Source: Micromonospora echinospora (GTDB lineage: Bacteria; Actinomycetota; Actinomycetes; Mycobacteriales; Micromonosporaceae). From it: a DNA stretch of 64,000 nucleotides. Of this stretch, positions 29,690-38,368 are shown piece after piece. The number at the start of each line of letters is the position of its first letter. Positions within the stretch are counted from its first letter, which is position 1. The DNA is taken from positions 4,800,001 to 4,864,000 of the forward strand of contig NZ_JACHJC010000001.1 in NCBI RefSeq assembly GCF_014203425.1, read 5' to 3'. Position numbers and translations under genes: made by a program. A model generated the notes under the pieces. That model saw nothing but the letters and a program-made list of their open reading frames with translations, searched no databases and was not told where the DNA came from.

Positions 29690-30058
29690 TCAGGCGGCCG
29701 GCTTCCGGGTGTCCTCGGTCACTGTCATGTCGGCCACCACGTCGTCGAGCACCGCGACGGCGTGCGCGAGCCGTGCCATCTCGGCGGTCATCCGGGCCCG
29801 TTCCTCGCGCAGCCGGTCGGTCAGCCATGAGGTGCGGATCTCCGGGTCGGTCACGCAGGGCAGCAGCTCGGCCATCCGGCGGCTGCTCAGCCCGGCGTCG
29901 AACAGCCGCTGGATGAGCCGGACCCGGTCCACCGCCGACTCGGCGAAGACCCGCTGGCCGCTCGGTGTGCGCAGGGCGGCGAGCAGGCCCTGCTGCTCGT
30001 AGTACCGGATGGACCGGGCGCTCACCCCGGTACGCGCCGACAGCTCCCCGATCCGCAT
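29690..30058 (-). CDS. MerR-family regulator
   Basis: The 122-residue protein begins with the MerR winged helix (MRIGELSARTGVSARSIRYYEQQGLLAALR, about 1-30), followed by a coiled-coil dimerisation helix (about 75-110). It lacks a C-terminal cysteine cluster, so a metal sensor is unlikely; short MerR proteins of this kind sense electrophiles, oxidants or drugs. Position just upstream of the OYE reductase suggests it controls that gene and perhaps itself. Confidence 0.9.
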   Translation of the reverse strand: MRIGELSARTGVSARSIRYYEQQGLLAALRTPSGQRVFAESAVDRVRLIQRLFDAGLSSRRMAELLPCVTDPEIRTSWLTDRLREERARMTAEMARLAHAVAVLDDVVADMTVTEDTRKPAA

Positions 30059-30106
30059 CGCGCCTCCCCGCTCGCCGGACCTCCATCATCGGGCATGCCG
30101 CGCCGG

Positions 30107-32701
30107 TCAGGACAGCAGCTCGACGTACCCGGCGGTGCCGTGCACGCGGATCCGCCCGCCGTCGGGGATCAGCCGGGTCGCGTCCGGCACCGCCACCACG
30201 GCGGGCAGCCCGTACTCGCGGGCGATCACCGCGCCGTGCGTCATCTGGCCGCCCACCTCGGTGACCAGGCCCGCGACTGCCACGAACAGCGGCGTCCAGC
30301 TCGGGTCGGTGTGCGCGGTGACGAGGATGTCGCCCGGTTCCAGATCGGCCCGGGCCAGGTCCGTCACGATCCGCGCCCGCCCCTCGACCACGCCGGCCGA
30401 GACCGGCAACCCGGCCAGGGCGCCCGGGGGCACGTCTTCGCGCCGGTACGACCCGTTGAGGGCCTCGCCGTCGGAGGTGAGCACGCGGGGCGGGGTGAGC
30501 GCCTGGTGCGCCCGGAACTCCTCCCGGCGCCGCCGGATCAGCCCGGCGTCGGCCCACCCCGTGGCCGAGACCTCGCGGAACTCGTCGAACGTGAGGTGGA
30601 AGACGTCCTCCGGGTCGGCGAGCACACCGGCCCGCGCCAGCCGGCCGGCCTCCGCGAGCAGCGCGCGCTTGTAGACGGCGTAGCGGCTCACGATGTCGTA
30701 CTTCGGGTACTCCCGGTAGCCGATGAACGTGCGTACCCGGTCGATCATGCGCTGCGTCTCGGCGGCCTTGCGTTCGCCGTCGGGCAGCGCGCGCAGCCGG
30801 TCGAGCACCTCCCGGGCCTTCGCCTCGGCCCGTTCCCGGCCGTGCGCGAAGCGGCGCGCGGCCGCGCCCGGGGTGAAGGTGCGGACGTTGTCCAGGATCA
30901 GCGGCACGAGCGTGGCGGGGCGTTCGCTCCACCGTGGCCGGGTGATGTCGATCTCGCCGACGCAGCGCATGCCGTACCGGTCGAGGTAGCCCTCGACGGC
31001 CGCGCGCGCCTGCGCGCCGCCCGGCAGTTTCGGCAGCTCGTCCAGGAACCCGTCGTCGGCGTGGTCGCGCAGGAACGCCACCACCTCGGGGTACGGGCGG
31101 ATCACGTCGGCCACGTCGAGCAGCGCCAGTCCCATCTCGGAGGTGACGTTGCCGGGCGCGGACAGCGTGAGCGTGTCGGCGGCGTCGCGCTCGCCCAGCC
31201 ACTCCCCCAGCTTGTCGTTGAGCCACCAGGTGGCCTGCATGCCCGCCATGATCACCTGGGCGCTCAACGGGTCGGTGAGCACCCGCTTGTGCTCGGCGAA
31301 CGCCTCGGTGAGGAAGTCGAACAGTTCGGGTCCGGAGCGGGCGCGGATGTCGCGTTCCAGCGTGGCGACGGACTCCCGGCTGCGCGCGACGAGGCCGGTG
31401 ACGATCGCCGGATCGGTCTCGATCGGCGGCGGGCCGCCGGCCGGCGGCCAGGCCGGAGCCGGGTCCGGCGTCGTCGGCACGACGTCACGCGCCAGCACGG
31501 TCTCCAGCGCGTCCAGGGTGAGCGGGTCGGCCCGGCCGATCAGGTCCAGGAACGCGGTACGGCCCGCCTCGGTGGCCAGGTGCGGCGTGGCGTCGACGAA
31601 CAGCCGGCCGCCCGCCTCGTGCATGGTCGCCATGGCGGTGAGCCGCCACATCGACAGGCCCAGCGGCTTCATCGCGTCGGTCATCATCTGCTGGTGGCCG
31701 ACCGACAGGTAGACGTGGAACGTCCCGTCGGCGGCGGCCGCCGGCACCGGGAACAGCGTGGTGATCGGCCGGCTCTGCAGGATGTGCACGTCGTCGCCGG
31801 TGAGCGCCCACTCGACGTCCTGCGGGCGGCCGAAGCGCGCCTCGATCCGCCGGCCCAGCGCGGCGAGGCGTACCGCCTGCGCGTCGGTCAGCGCCGGCTG
31901 TTCCCGCCGCGCCGGGTCGACCGCCCGTTCCCGGGTGCCGCCGCCGGGCGCCGCGTGCACGGCCCGCGCCTTGACTCCGATCGTCCTGGCGACGACCGCG
32001 CCGTCGCGCACCGTGAACACGTCCGGGTTCACCAGGCCGGAGACCAGGGCCTCACCCAGGCCGAAGCCCGCCTCCACCGAGACCACCGTCCGGTCCCCGG
32101 TGACCGGGTCGGCGGTGAAGAGGACCCCGGCCGCGTCCGGGAAGACCATCCGTTGCACCACCACTGCCATGTCCACGGCGCGGTCGTCGATGCCGTGCCG
32201 CCGCCGGTAGGTCACCGCCCGCTCGGTGAACAGCGACGCCCAGCACCGGCTGACGTGCCGCAGCACCTCGGCCTCGCCCACCACGTTGAGGTAGGTGTCC
32301 TGCTGGCCCGCGAACGAGGCGGTCGGCAGGTCCTCCGCCGTCGCGCTGGAGCGCACGGCGTACGCGGCGTCCGCGCCGAGCGCCGACAGCGCGCAGTCGA
32401 CCGCCGCCGCGACGTCGCCGGGCAGGGCGATCCGCTCGATCGCGCGACGGACCTCGGCGGCGGCCGTCCGGAGCGCCGCCGGGTCGTCCGCGCCCACCCG
32501 GTCGAGCCGGTCCAGCGGGCCGGCGAGCGACGGCGTCCCCGCCAGGGCGAGACGGAAGGCGTCAGTCGTGACGCAGAAGCCGGCGGGCACACCGACGCCG
32601 TCGATCCGCGACAGCGCCCCCAGGTGCGCGCCCTTGCCGCCGACGGCCGCGATGTGCGTCTCGTCGATCGCGTGGAGTTCCCGTACGTACCGTCCGGTCA
32701 T
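30107..32701 (-). CDS. rph: rifamycin phosphotransferase (PEP-synthase-like)
   Basis: The 864-residue protein has the three-part build and length of rifampin phosphotransferases. These are an N-terminal ATP-grasp/PPDK domain (about 1-315; VGGKGAHLGALSRIDGVGVPAGFCV, AVRSSATAEDLPTASFAGQQDTYLNV), a central helical drug-binding domain (about 325-750) and a C-terminal swivelling phosphohistidine domain with His822 in GGQMTHGAVIAREYGLPAVV. Such enzymes use ATP and water to phosphorylate the ansa-chain C21 hydroxyl of rifamycins, giving AMP and phosphate. True PEP synthases carry a PEP-utilising TIM barrel that is absent here. A rifamycin-associated-element-like palindrome lies 60 bp upstream and supports the call. 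An undescribed related substrate is possible. Confidence 0.88.
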   Translation of the reverse strand: MTGRYVRELHAIDETHIAAVGGKGAHLGALSRIDGVGVPAGFCVTTDAFRLALAGTPSLAGPLDRLDRVGADDPAALRTAAAEVRRAIERIALPGDVAAAVDCALSALGADAAYAVRSSATAEDLPTASFAGQQDTYLNVVGEAEVLRHVSRCWASLFTERAVTYRRRHGIDDRAVDMAVVVQRMVFPDAAGVLFTADPVTGDRTVVSVEAGFGLGEALVSGLVNPDVFTVRDGAVVARTIGVKARAVHAAPGGGTRERAVDPARREQPALTDAQAVRLAALGRRIEARFGRPQDVEWALTGDDVHILQSRPITTLFPVPAAAADGTFHVYLSVGHQQMMTDAMKPLGLSMWRLTAMATMHEAGGRLFVDATPHLATEAGRTAFLDLIGRADPLTLDALETVLARDVVPTTPDPAPAWPPAGGPPPIETDPAIVTGLVARSRESVATLERDIRARSGPELFDFLTEAFAEHKRVLTDPLSAQVIMAGMQATWWLNDKLGEWLGERDAADTLTLSAPGNVTSEMGLALLDVADVIRPYPEVVAFLRDHADDGFLDELPKLPGGAQARAAVEGYLDRYGMRCVGEIDITRPRWSERPATLVPLILDNVRTFTPGAAARRFAHGRERAEAKAREVLDRLRALPDGERKAAETQRMIDRVRTFIGYREYPKYDIVSRYAVYKRALLAEAGRLARAGVLADPEDVFHLTFDEFREVSATGWADAGLIRRRREEFRAHQALTPPRVLTSDGEALNGSYRREDVPPGALAGLPVSAGVVEGRARIVTDLARADLEPGDILVTAHTDPSWTPLFVAVAGLVTEVGGQMTHGAVIAREYGLPAVVAVPDATRLIPDGGRIRVHGTAGYVELLS

Positions 32702-32761
32702 TGCCCTGCCCCCCGTTTTCGCAGCTCAACCGCATCCGGCCGAGAATTCTGCGGGATGACG

Positions 32762-32780
32762 GGGGCCTTGCGGCAAGACC
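32762..32780. promoter_or_regulatory. rifamycin-associated element (RAE)-like palindrome
   Basis: GGGGCCTTGCGGCAAGACC closely matches the 19-bp inverted repeat (core CTTGCGGCAAG) described upstream of rifamycin-inactivating genes in actinomycetes. The consensus is recalled from memory, not checked. It lies 61 nt before the rph ATG. Confidence 0.8.
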
Positions 32781-32828
32781 AGGGGTGCGATATATGTTGA
32801 TAGTGGCGAGGAGAGCTGTCTCCTCGCC
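32768..32828 (+). promoter_or_regulatory. plus-strand promoter sharing the RAE, followed by a perfect hairpin
   Basis: TTGCGG inside the RAE (32768-32773), a 17-nt spacer and TATATG (32791-32796) form a plausible promoter. Perfect 10-bp arms GGCGAGGAGA (32805-32814) and TCTCCTCGCC (32819-32828) with a GCTG loop and a pyrimidine-rich tail follow at once. This would give a very short or attenuated RNA running toward the kinase-phosphatase gene at 33005. The remainder of this 303-nt gap holds no gene. Confidence 0.45.
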
Positions 32829-33004
32829 TTCGTCTTGTGGTCCGCACGAATCCCTGCCCTCACCCTGGCGTCACGTGAGTCAGATCTCCCCGCCCCGGAT
32901 GGAGTGCCGGGGGCGCGACGGGGCAAGAAGCGACCACGGGGACGCGGCGTGACACGGCGCGGACTGGACGAGCGGGATCGGTTGGGGTGGGGGAGACTCG
33001 GGCG

Positions 33005-36000
33005 ATGAGCGGCGCAGACACCGACCCGCGTGCGCGTGGCGACGTCTTCGCCGTCGACGGTGAGATCGGGCCGGACCTGGCGCGGGTCGACTGGTCCGCG
33101 CACCCGCTCGGGCCGCCGGACACCTGGCCGCAGAGCCTGCGGACCTCGGTGCGGATCCTGCTGTCCTCCCGGTTCCCGATGTGGATGGCCTGGGGACCGC
33201 AGCTGACGTTCTTCTGCAACGCCGCCTACCGGCGGGACACGCTCGGCCGAAAGTACCCGTGGGCGCTGGGCCGCCCGGCGAACGAGGTGTGGACCGAGAT
33301 CTGGGACGACATCGGCCCCCGCGTCGACACCGTGCTGCGCACCGGCGAGGCGACCTGGGACGAGGGCCTGCTGCTGTTCCTGGAACGCGCCGGCTACCGG
33401 GAGGAGACGTACCACACGTTCTCCTACAGCCCGCTGCGCGACGACGACGGCAGCCTGGTCGGGATGCTCTGCGTGGTCAGCGAGGACACCGAGCGGGTCA
33501 TCGGCGAGCGGCGGATGGCCACGCTGCGCGACCTCGGCTCGGACCCGAGCGTCATCCGCACCGAGCAGGAGACCCTCACGTTCGTCAGCCGCCAACTGGC
33601 CCGCAACCGGCAGGACCTGCCGTTCACCCTCACCTACCTGTACGACGGCGGCGACGCCCGGCTGGTGGAGGCGACCGGGCTGTCGGCCGGCCACCCGGCG
33701 GCCCCGGCCGTGCTGTCCCTCACCGACCCCGCCGCCCCGTGGCCGGCCGGCGCCCTCACCGAGGGCGAGTCGGTACGGGTGGCGCTCGACGGCCCGACCT
33801 TCGCCGACCTGCCCGCAGGTGTCTGGCCCGCCCCGCCGGCCGAGGCCCTGGTGGTGCCGCTGCGGCAGCAGGGCGGCGCGCCGTACGGGTTCCTGGTGGC
33901 AGGGCTGAACCGCTACCGGGCGCTGGACGACGGCTACCGCGGCTTCGTGGAGCTGACAGCTGGGCACCTGGCGACCGGCATCGCCAGCGCCCGCAGCTAC
34001 CAGGCGCAGCAGCGGCGGGCCGAGGAGCTCGCCGAACTGGACCGCGCCAAGACCGCCTTCTTCTCCAACATCAGTCATGAGTTCCGCACCCCACTGACGT
34101 TGATCATGGGACCGGTGGACGAGCTGCGCGGCCGGCTGCGCGACTCCGACGAGCGGGTCCGCGCGGAGCTGGACGTCATCCGCCGCAACGGGCTTCGCCT
34201 GGGCAAGCTGGTCAACAGCCTGCTCGACTTCTCCCGGATCGAGGCGGGCCGGATGCAGGCCCGCTACGAGCCGGTGGACCTGGCCGCGGTGACCGCCGAC
34301 CTGGCCAGCATCTTCCGGTCGGCGATCGAGCGCGCCGGACTCTCCTTCGAGGTCGACTGCCCGCCCCTGCCCGAACCGGTGCACGTGGACCGGGGGATGT
34401 GGGAGAAGGTGGTGCTCAACCTGCTCAGCAATGCGCTGAAGTTCACCTTCGACGGGACCGTGCGGGTGCTGATGCGCACCGAGGACGGGATGGCCGTGCT
34501 GCGGATCGCCGACACCGGCATCGGCGTCCCCGCCGAGGAGATGCCGCGCCTGTTCGAGAGGTTCCACCGCATCGAGAACGCCCGCTCCCGCTCCGACGAG
34601 GGCAGCGGGATCGGCCTCGCCCTGGTCAAGGAGCTGATCTCGCTGCACGGCGGCGACATCGACGCCCACAGCACCGTGGGCGGCGGCACCACCTTCACCA
34701 TCCGGGTGCCGTTCGGCACCGCCCACCTGCCCGCCGACGCGCTCGCCCCGGCCGCCGCCGGCCGCACGCCCGTGTCCGCCGAGCCGTTCGTGCAGGAGGC
34801 GCTGCGCTGGCTGCCCGCCGACCCGGGTGCCTCGGCCGGCGGGGACGACCCGGCCGCGGCGGACGGGCCGGTCCAGCCGCTGCCCGGTGGGGCGCCGGCC
34901 CGCATCCTGGTGGCCGACGACAACGCCGACATGCGGGAGTACCTCGCCCGGCTGCTCCGCTCGGCCGGGCACGAGGTGCACACGGTGGCCGACGGGCGGG
35001 CCGCGTTGGACGCCGCCCGCGCGCGGCGGCACGACCTCGTGGTCAGCGACGTGATGATGCCCCGGCTCGACGGCCTGCAACTGGTGGCCGCGCTGCGCGC
35101 CGACCCCCGTACGGCCGGCACCCCGGTGCTGCTGCTGTCCGCCCGCGCCGGTCAGGAGGCCTCGATCGAAGGGCTGGAGGCCGGCGCCGACGACTACCTG
35201 GTCAAGCCGTTTCCGGCCGCCGAGCTGCTGGCCCGCGTACGCGCGAACGTGGAGCTGGCGCGGCTGCGCAACCACCACGCCCGCTGGCGCACCGCGCTCG
35301 TCGACTCGTTGCAGGAGGCGTTCTTCGTCTGCGACGAGGACGGCGCCGTGGTCGAGATCAACGCGGCGTTCACCGACATCCTCGGCTACGGGACCGAGGG
35401 CCTGCCCTATCCGGCGGTGCAGCCGTGGTGGCCGGACCAGGAGGCCGAACCCGAGGCGCACCGCCAGGTGGCCGACGCGTTCTCCCTGCTGGTCGGCCAG
35501 TCCCGGGGCACCTACACCGTGCCGGTGACCCACCGCGACGGGCACCGCATCTGGATCTCGGCCGCGTTCAACCAGGTCGACGACCCGGACAGCGGCCGGC
35601 GGATGATCGTGGGCACGTTCCGCGACGTCACCGCCGAGCACTACGCCGTCCAGCGGGAGACCGCCCTGGCCGGGCTCAGCATGCGGCTGTCCCATGCCGA
35701 CGACCTCACCGACGCGCTGCTCGGCGTGCTGGACGAGCTGCGCAAGCTGTGGCGGGCCGCGGGCGTGCTCACCGCCGTCTTCGGTGACGAGCCCGCCCCC
35801 CTGGTGACCGCCACCGACCCGGCGGCCCGGTGGGAGACGCTGCCCGGCAAACGCCGGCAGGCGCTGCTCGCGCTGCGGGACACCCCGCTGCTGACGCCGG
35901 TGGCGACGCGTACGCACGGCGCCGGCATCGCCGTCGAGCACCCGCACGGCACCATGGCGCTCTGGATCGACCTGGGCGAGAAGCGGCCCTTCACCGAGCA

Positions 36001-37156
36001 GGACCAGACCCTGCTGGCGCTGCTGGCCGGCCACATCGGTCAGGGGCTGCACCGGGTGCACCAGATCGACCAGCAGCGGGAGACAGCGCTGGCCCTGCAG
36101 CGGGCGATCCTCGGCCCGGCGCAACTGCCCGCCGGCTTCGCCGTGCGGTACTCCCCCGCCGCGGTGCCGTTGAAGGTCGGCGGCGACTGGTACGACACGG
36201 TGGAGCTGCCGGACGGGCGCATCGGCATCGTGGTCGGCGACTGCGTGGGACACGGCCTGGGGGCCGCCACCGTGATGGGGCAGCTGCGCAGCGCCTGCCG
36301 CGCCCTGCTGTTGCAGGACCCCGGCCCGGCCCGGACGCTGGCGGCGCTGGACCGGTTCGCCGCGCTGCTTCCCGGCGCGTCCTGCGCCACCGTCTTCTGC
36401 GGCGTCCTCGACCCGGCCACCGGCCTGATGCGCTACTCCAGCGCCGGTCACCCACCGGCCATCGTGGTCGGCGCCGACGGCACGCCCCAGCTCCTGCAGC
36501 ACGGCCGGTCCCGGCCGCTGGCCGTGCGTCCGGGTGAGGAACGCCCGGAGGCGGAGGCGACGGTGCCGCCGCGCGCCACCCTGATGCTCTACACCGACGG
36601 CCTGGTGGAACGCCGCCGCCAGCCGATCACCGTCGGCATCGCCCGCGCCACCGACGCCATCCAGCAGGGACACCACGCGCCGGTGGAGGTGCTCGCCACC
36701 GAGATCATGGACCGGCTCACCCCCGACGGCGGCTACCACGACGACGTGGCGTTGCTGCTCTACCGCCACCCCGGGCCGCTGGAGCTGGACTTCCCGGCCG
36801 AGTCGACGCGGCTGGCCGAGGTTCGTAGCGCGCTGCGGGGCTGGCTGGACCGCTGCGGGCTGGCCCCGGCCCACGCCTACAACATCCTGGTGGCGGCCGG
36901 GGAGGCGTGCGCCAACGCCATCGAGCACGGGCACCGCGACAATCCGGGCGGGCGGATCCGGCTGCGCGCCGCCGCCACCGCCGACAACCTGCGCCTGAGC
37001 GTCACCGACAGCGGTCACTGGCGGGAGCGGGAGCAGGCTCCCGACCCGCACCGCGGCCGAGGGCTCGTGCTCATGCGCGCGCTGATGGACAGCATCAGCG
37101 TCACCCCGGGGGCCACCGGCACCACAGTCGACATGCAGGCGAGGATCACCGCATGA
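33005..37156 (+). CDS. hybrid histidine kinase - SpoIIE phosphatase - RsbW-type kinase fusion
   Basis: The 1383-residue soluble protein strings together many signalling modules. In order they are a PAS-like sensor (about 15-175), GAF (about 195-345), HisKA with His358 (FFSNISHEFRTPL), HATPase (N-box LLSNALKF), receiver with Asp682 (VVSDVMMPRLDG), PAS (about 755-875), GAF (about 885-1030), PP2C/SpoIIE phosphatase with Asp1061 (VGGDWYD, then GDCVGHG) and a C-terminal RsbW-like ATPase with Asn1304 (AGEACANAIEHGH). The ATG at 33005 follows GGGGGAG. It overlaps the STAS gene by ATGA. By family knowledge, the phosphatase and kinase halves would set the phosphorylation of an anti-anti-sigma factor, here driven by a phosphorelay. 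Confidence 0.9.
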   Translation: MSGADTDPRARGDVFAVDGEIGPDLARVDWSAHPLGPPDTWPQSLRTSVRILLSSRFPMWMAWGPQLTFFCNAAYRRDTLGRKYPWALGRPANEVWTEIWDDIGPRVDTVLRTGEATWDEGLLLFLERAGYREETYHTFSYSPLRDDDGSLVGMLCVVSEDTERVIGERRMATLRDLGSDPSVIRTEQETLTFVSRQLARNRQDLPFTLTYLYDGGDARLVEATGLSAGHPAAPAVLSLTDPAAPWPAGALTEGESVRVALDGPTFADLPAGVWPAPPAEALVVPLRQQGGAPYGFLVAGLNRYRALDDGYRGFVELTAGHLATGIASARSYQAQQRRAEELAELDRAKTAFFSNISHEFRTPLTLIMGPVDELRGRLRDSDERVRAELDVIRRNGLRLGKLVNSLLDFSRIEAGRMQARYEPVDLAAVTADLASIFRSAIERAGLSFEVDCPPLPEPVHVDRGMWEKVVLNLLSNALKFTFDGTVRVLMRTEDGMAVLRIADTGIGVPAEEMPRLFERFHRIENARSRSDEGSGIGLALVKELISLHGGDIDAHSTVGGGTTFTIRVPFGTAHLPADALAPAAAGRTPVSAEPFVQEALRWLPADPGASAGGDDPAAADGPVQPLPGGAPARILVADDNADMREYLARLLRSAGHEVHTVADGRAALDAARARRHDLVVSDVMMPRLDGLQLVAALRADPRTAGTPVLLLSARAGQEASIEGLEAGADDYLVKPFPAAELLARVRANVELARLRNHHARWRTALVDSLQEAFFVCDEDGAVVEINAAFTDILGYGTEGLPYPAVQPWWPDQEAEPEAHRQVADAFSLLVGQSRGTYTVPVTHRDGHRIWISAAFNQVDDPDSGRRMIVGTFRDVTAEHYAVQRETALAGLSMRLSHADDLTDALLGVLDELRKLWRAAGVLTAVFGDEPAPLVTATDPAARWETLPGKRRQALLALRDTPLLTPVATRTHGAGIAVEHPHGTMALWIDLGEKRPFTEQDQTLLALLAGHIGQGLHRVHQIDQQRETALALQRAILGPAQLPAGFAVRYSPAAVPLKVGGDWYDTVELPDGRIGIVVGDCVGHGLGAATVMGQLRSACRALLLQDPGPARTLAALDRFAALLPGASCATVFCGVLDPATGLMRYSSAGHPPAIVVGADGTPQLLQHGRSRPLAVRPGEERPEAEATVPPRATLMLYTDGLVERRRQPITVGIARATDAIQQGHHAPVEVLATEIMDRLTPDGGYHDDVALLLYRHPGPLELDFPAESTRLAEVRSALRGWLDRCGLAPAHAYNILVAAGEACANAIEHGHRDNPGGRIRLRAAATADNLRLSVTDSGHWREREQAPDPHRGRGLVLMRALMDSISVTPGATGTTVDMQARITA

Positions 37157-37452
37157 GCGCGTCCCTGACTCTGACCACGAGCGACCGCCCCGACGGCGTG
37201 CGCGTGCTGACCGCCGTCGGCGAGATCGACATGAGCAACGCGTCCTCGTTCGCCGAGGCGCTGGCGGAGGCGGCACGGCCCGAGGGCGAACCCCTGGTCG
37301 TGGACCTCACGAAGGTCGAGTACCTGGACAGCGCCGGCCTGGCCGCCCTGTTCCCGCACGCCGACCGGATCGCGCTGATCGCCGGTCCGCTGCTGGAGCC
37401 GCTGCTGGCCATCTCCGGGCTGGCCGACCTCACCACCGTCCGCCGCGCCTGA
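37153..37452 (+). CDS. STAS-domain anti-anti-sigma factor
   Basis: The 99-residue single STAS domain is of the RsbV/SpoIIAA type. The phosphorylatable serine lies in the motif EYLDSAGLAALF (Ser about 62). The ATG at 37153 overlaps the stop of the large kinase-phosphatase gene, so the protein is made in step with, and is presumably the substrate of, its SpoIIE and RsbW domains. When dephosphorylated such proteins bind an anti-sigma factor. The sigma factor target is not in this window. Confidence 0.93.
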   Translation: MSASLTLTTSDRPDGVRVLTAVGEIDMSNASSFAEALAEAARPEGEPLVVDLTKVEYLDSAGLAALFPHADRIALIAGPLLEPLLAISGLADLTTVRRA

Positions 37453-37465
37453 CGTCGCCGCGCGG

Positions 37466-38347
37466 TCAGGAGGCGTTGCGCACGATCACCAGCGGGGACT
37501 GGGCGTGGTGCAGCACCGCGTGGCTGACCGAGCCGAGCAGCAGCCCGCCCAGCGCGCCCCGCCCGTGCGCGCCGACCACGACGAGCCGGGCGGACTTCGA
37601 CTCCTCCACCAGCACCCGGGCCGGGGCGCCGCGGACCGACCGCTGCCGTACCGGCACGTCCGGGTAGCGCTCGGCCCAGCCGGCGATCGACTCGGCGACG
37701 ACCCGCCGGGACTCCTCGGCCAACTCCGCCGGGTCGTACACCAGGGGCAGGATGTCGCCGGGCCCGAGCGGGGTGGGATAGAGCCAGGCGTGCACCACGA
37801 CCAGCGGCGCGTCCCGGCGGGCGGCCTCCTCGTACGCGAAGCCGACCGCCGCGGTGGACAGCTCGGAGCCGTCCACACCGACCACGACGGGGCCGTCGGC
37901 GCGCGCCTCGCCGCGCGTCACCAGCACCGGGCAGTGGGCGCGGGCGGACACCTGGAGGGTGACCGAACCGATCAGCAGGCCGGCGAAGCCGCCCAGGCCA
38001 CGGTGGCCGAGCACGACCAGCGCGGCGTCGCGGGACTCCGCGACCAGCACCGCCGCCGGCGCGCCGTCGACGACCACACCGGTGACGGGTACGTCCGGCG
38101 CGACCTTGCCGGCCTCGGCGACCGCCTCGGCGACGCAGCGTTCGGCCTGGTTGCGCAGGCCGGCGCCGGCGGGCGCGCCCGGGGCCGGGGTGAGCGGCGC
38201 GCGGGTCAGCGGCCAGATGAACGCGTGCACCACCTGCAGCGGCCGATTCCGGTCGGCGGCCTCGCGGGCGGCCACCCGGACCGCGTCCAGCGAGGCGGCG
38301 GAGCCGTCCACGCCCACCACGACGGGGGCCTGCGAGTGGATTGTCAT
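37466..38347 (-). CDS. universal stress protein, tandem UspA domains
   Basis: The 293-residue protein contains two UspA domains (about 8-145 and 153-292). Both carry the ATP-binding signature: VVVGVDGS at each start, GHRGLGGFAGLLIGSVTLQVSARAHCPVLV in the first and GAHGRGALGGLLLGSVSHAVL in the second (each about 20 residues in from the end of its domain). The ATG at 38347 has AAGGAGG upstream. It lies 21 nt after a P-type ATPase gene on the same strand, probably co-transcribed. A dormancy or hypoxia role is typical for such pairs but not shown here. Confidence 0.93.
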   Translation of the reverse strand: MTIHSQAPVVVGVDGSAASLDAVRVAAREAADRNRPLQVVHAFIWPLTRAPLTPAPGAPAGAGLRNQAERCVAEAVAEAGKVAPDVPVTGVVVDGAPAAVLVAESRDAALVVLGHRGLGGFAGLLIGSVTLQVSARAHCPVLVTRGEARADGPVVVGVDGSELSTAAVGFAYEEAARRDAPLVVVHAWLYPTPLGPGDILPLVYDPAELAEESRRVVAESIAGWAERYPDVPVRQRSVRGAPARVLVEESKSARLVVVGAHGRGALGGLLLGSVSHAVLHHAQSPLVIVRNAS

Positions 38348-38368
38348 GTCGTCCTCCTTCACTGATCC

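Noticed and set aside
30107..32701. Phosphoenolpyruvate synthase or pyruvate phosphate dikinase
   Set aside because: The C-terminal PEP-binding TIM barrel is missing and the swivelling His domain lies at the very C-terminus, as in antibiotic phosphotransferases.
32726..37276. A 1516-codon open frame on the minus strand opposite the kinase-phosphatase gene
   Set aside because: It mirrors a gene with clear domains, is made of low-complexity Arg/Gly/Ala/His-rich sequence and has no motif; GC-rich third positions keep the antisense frame open.
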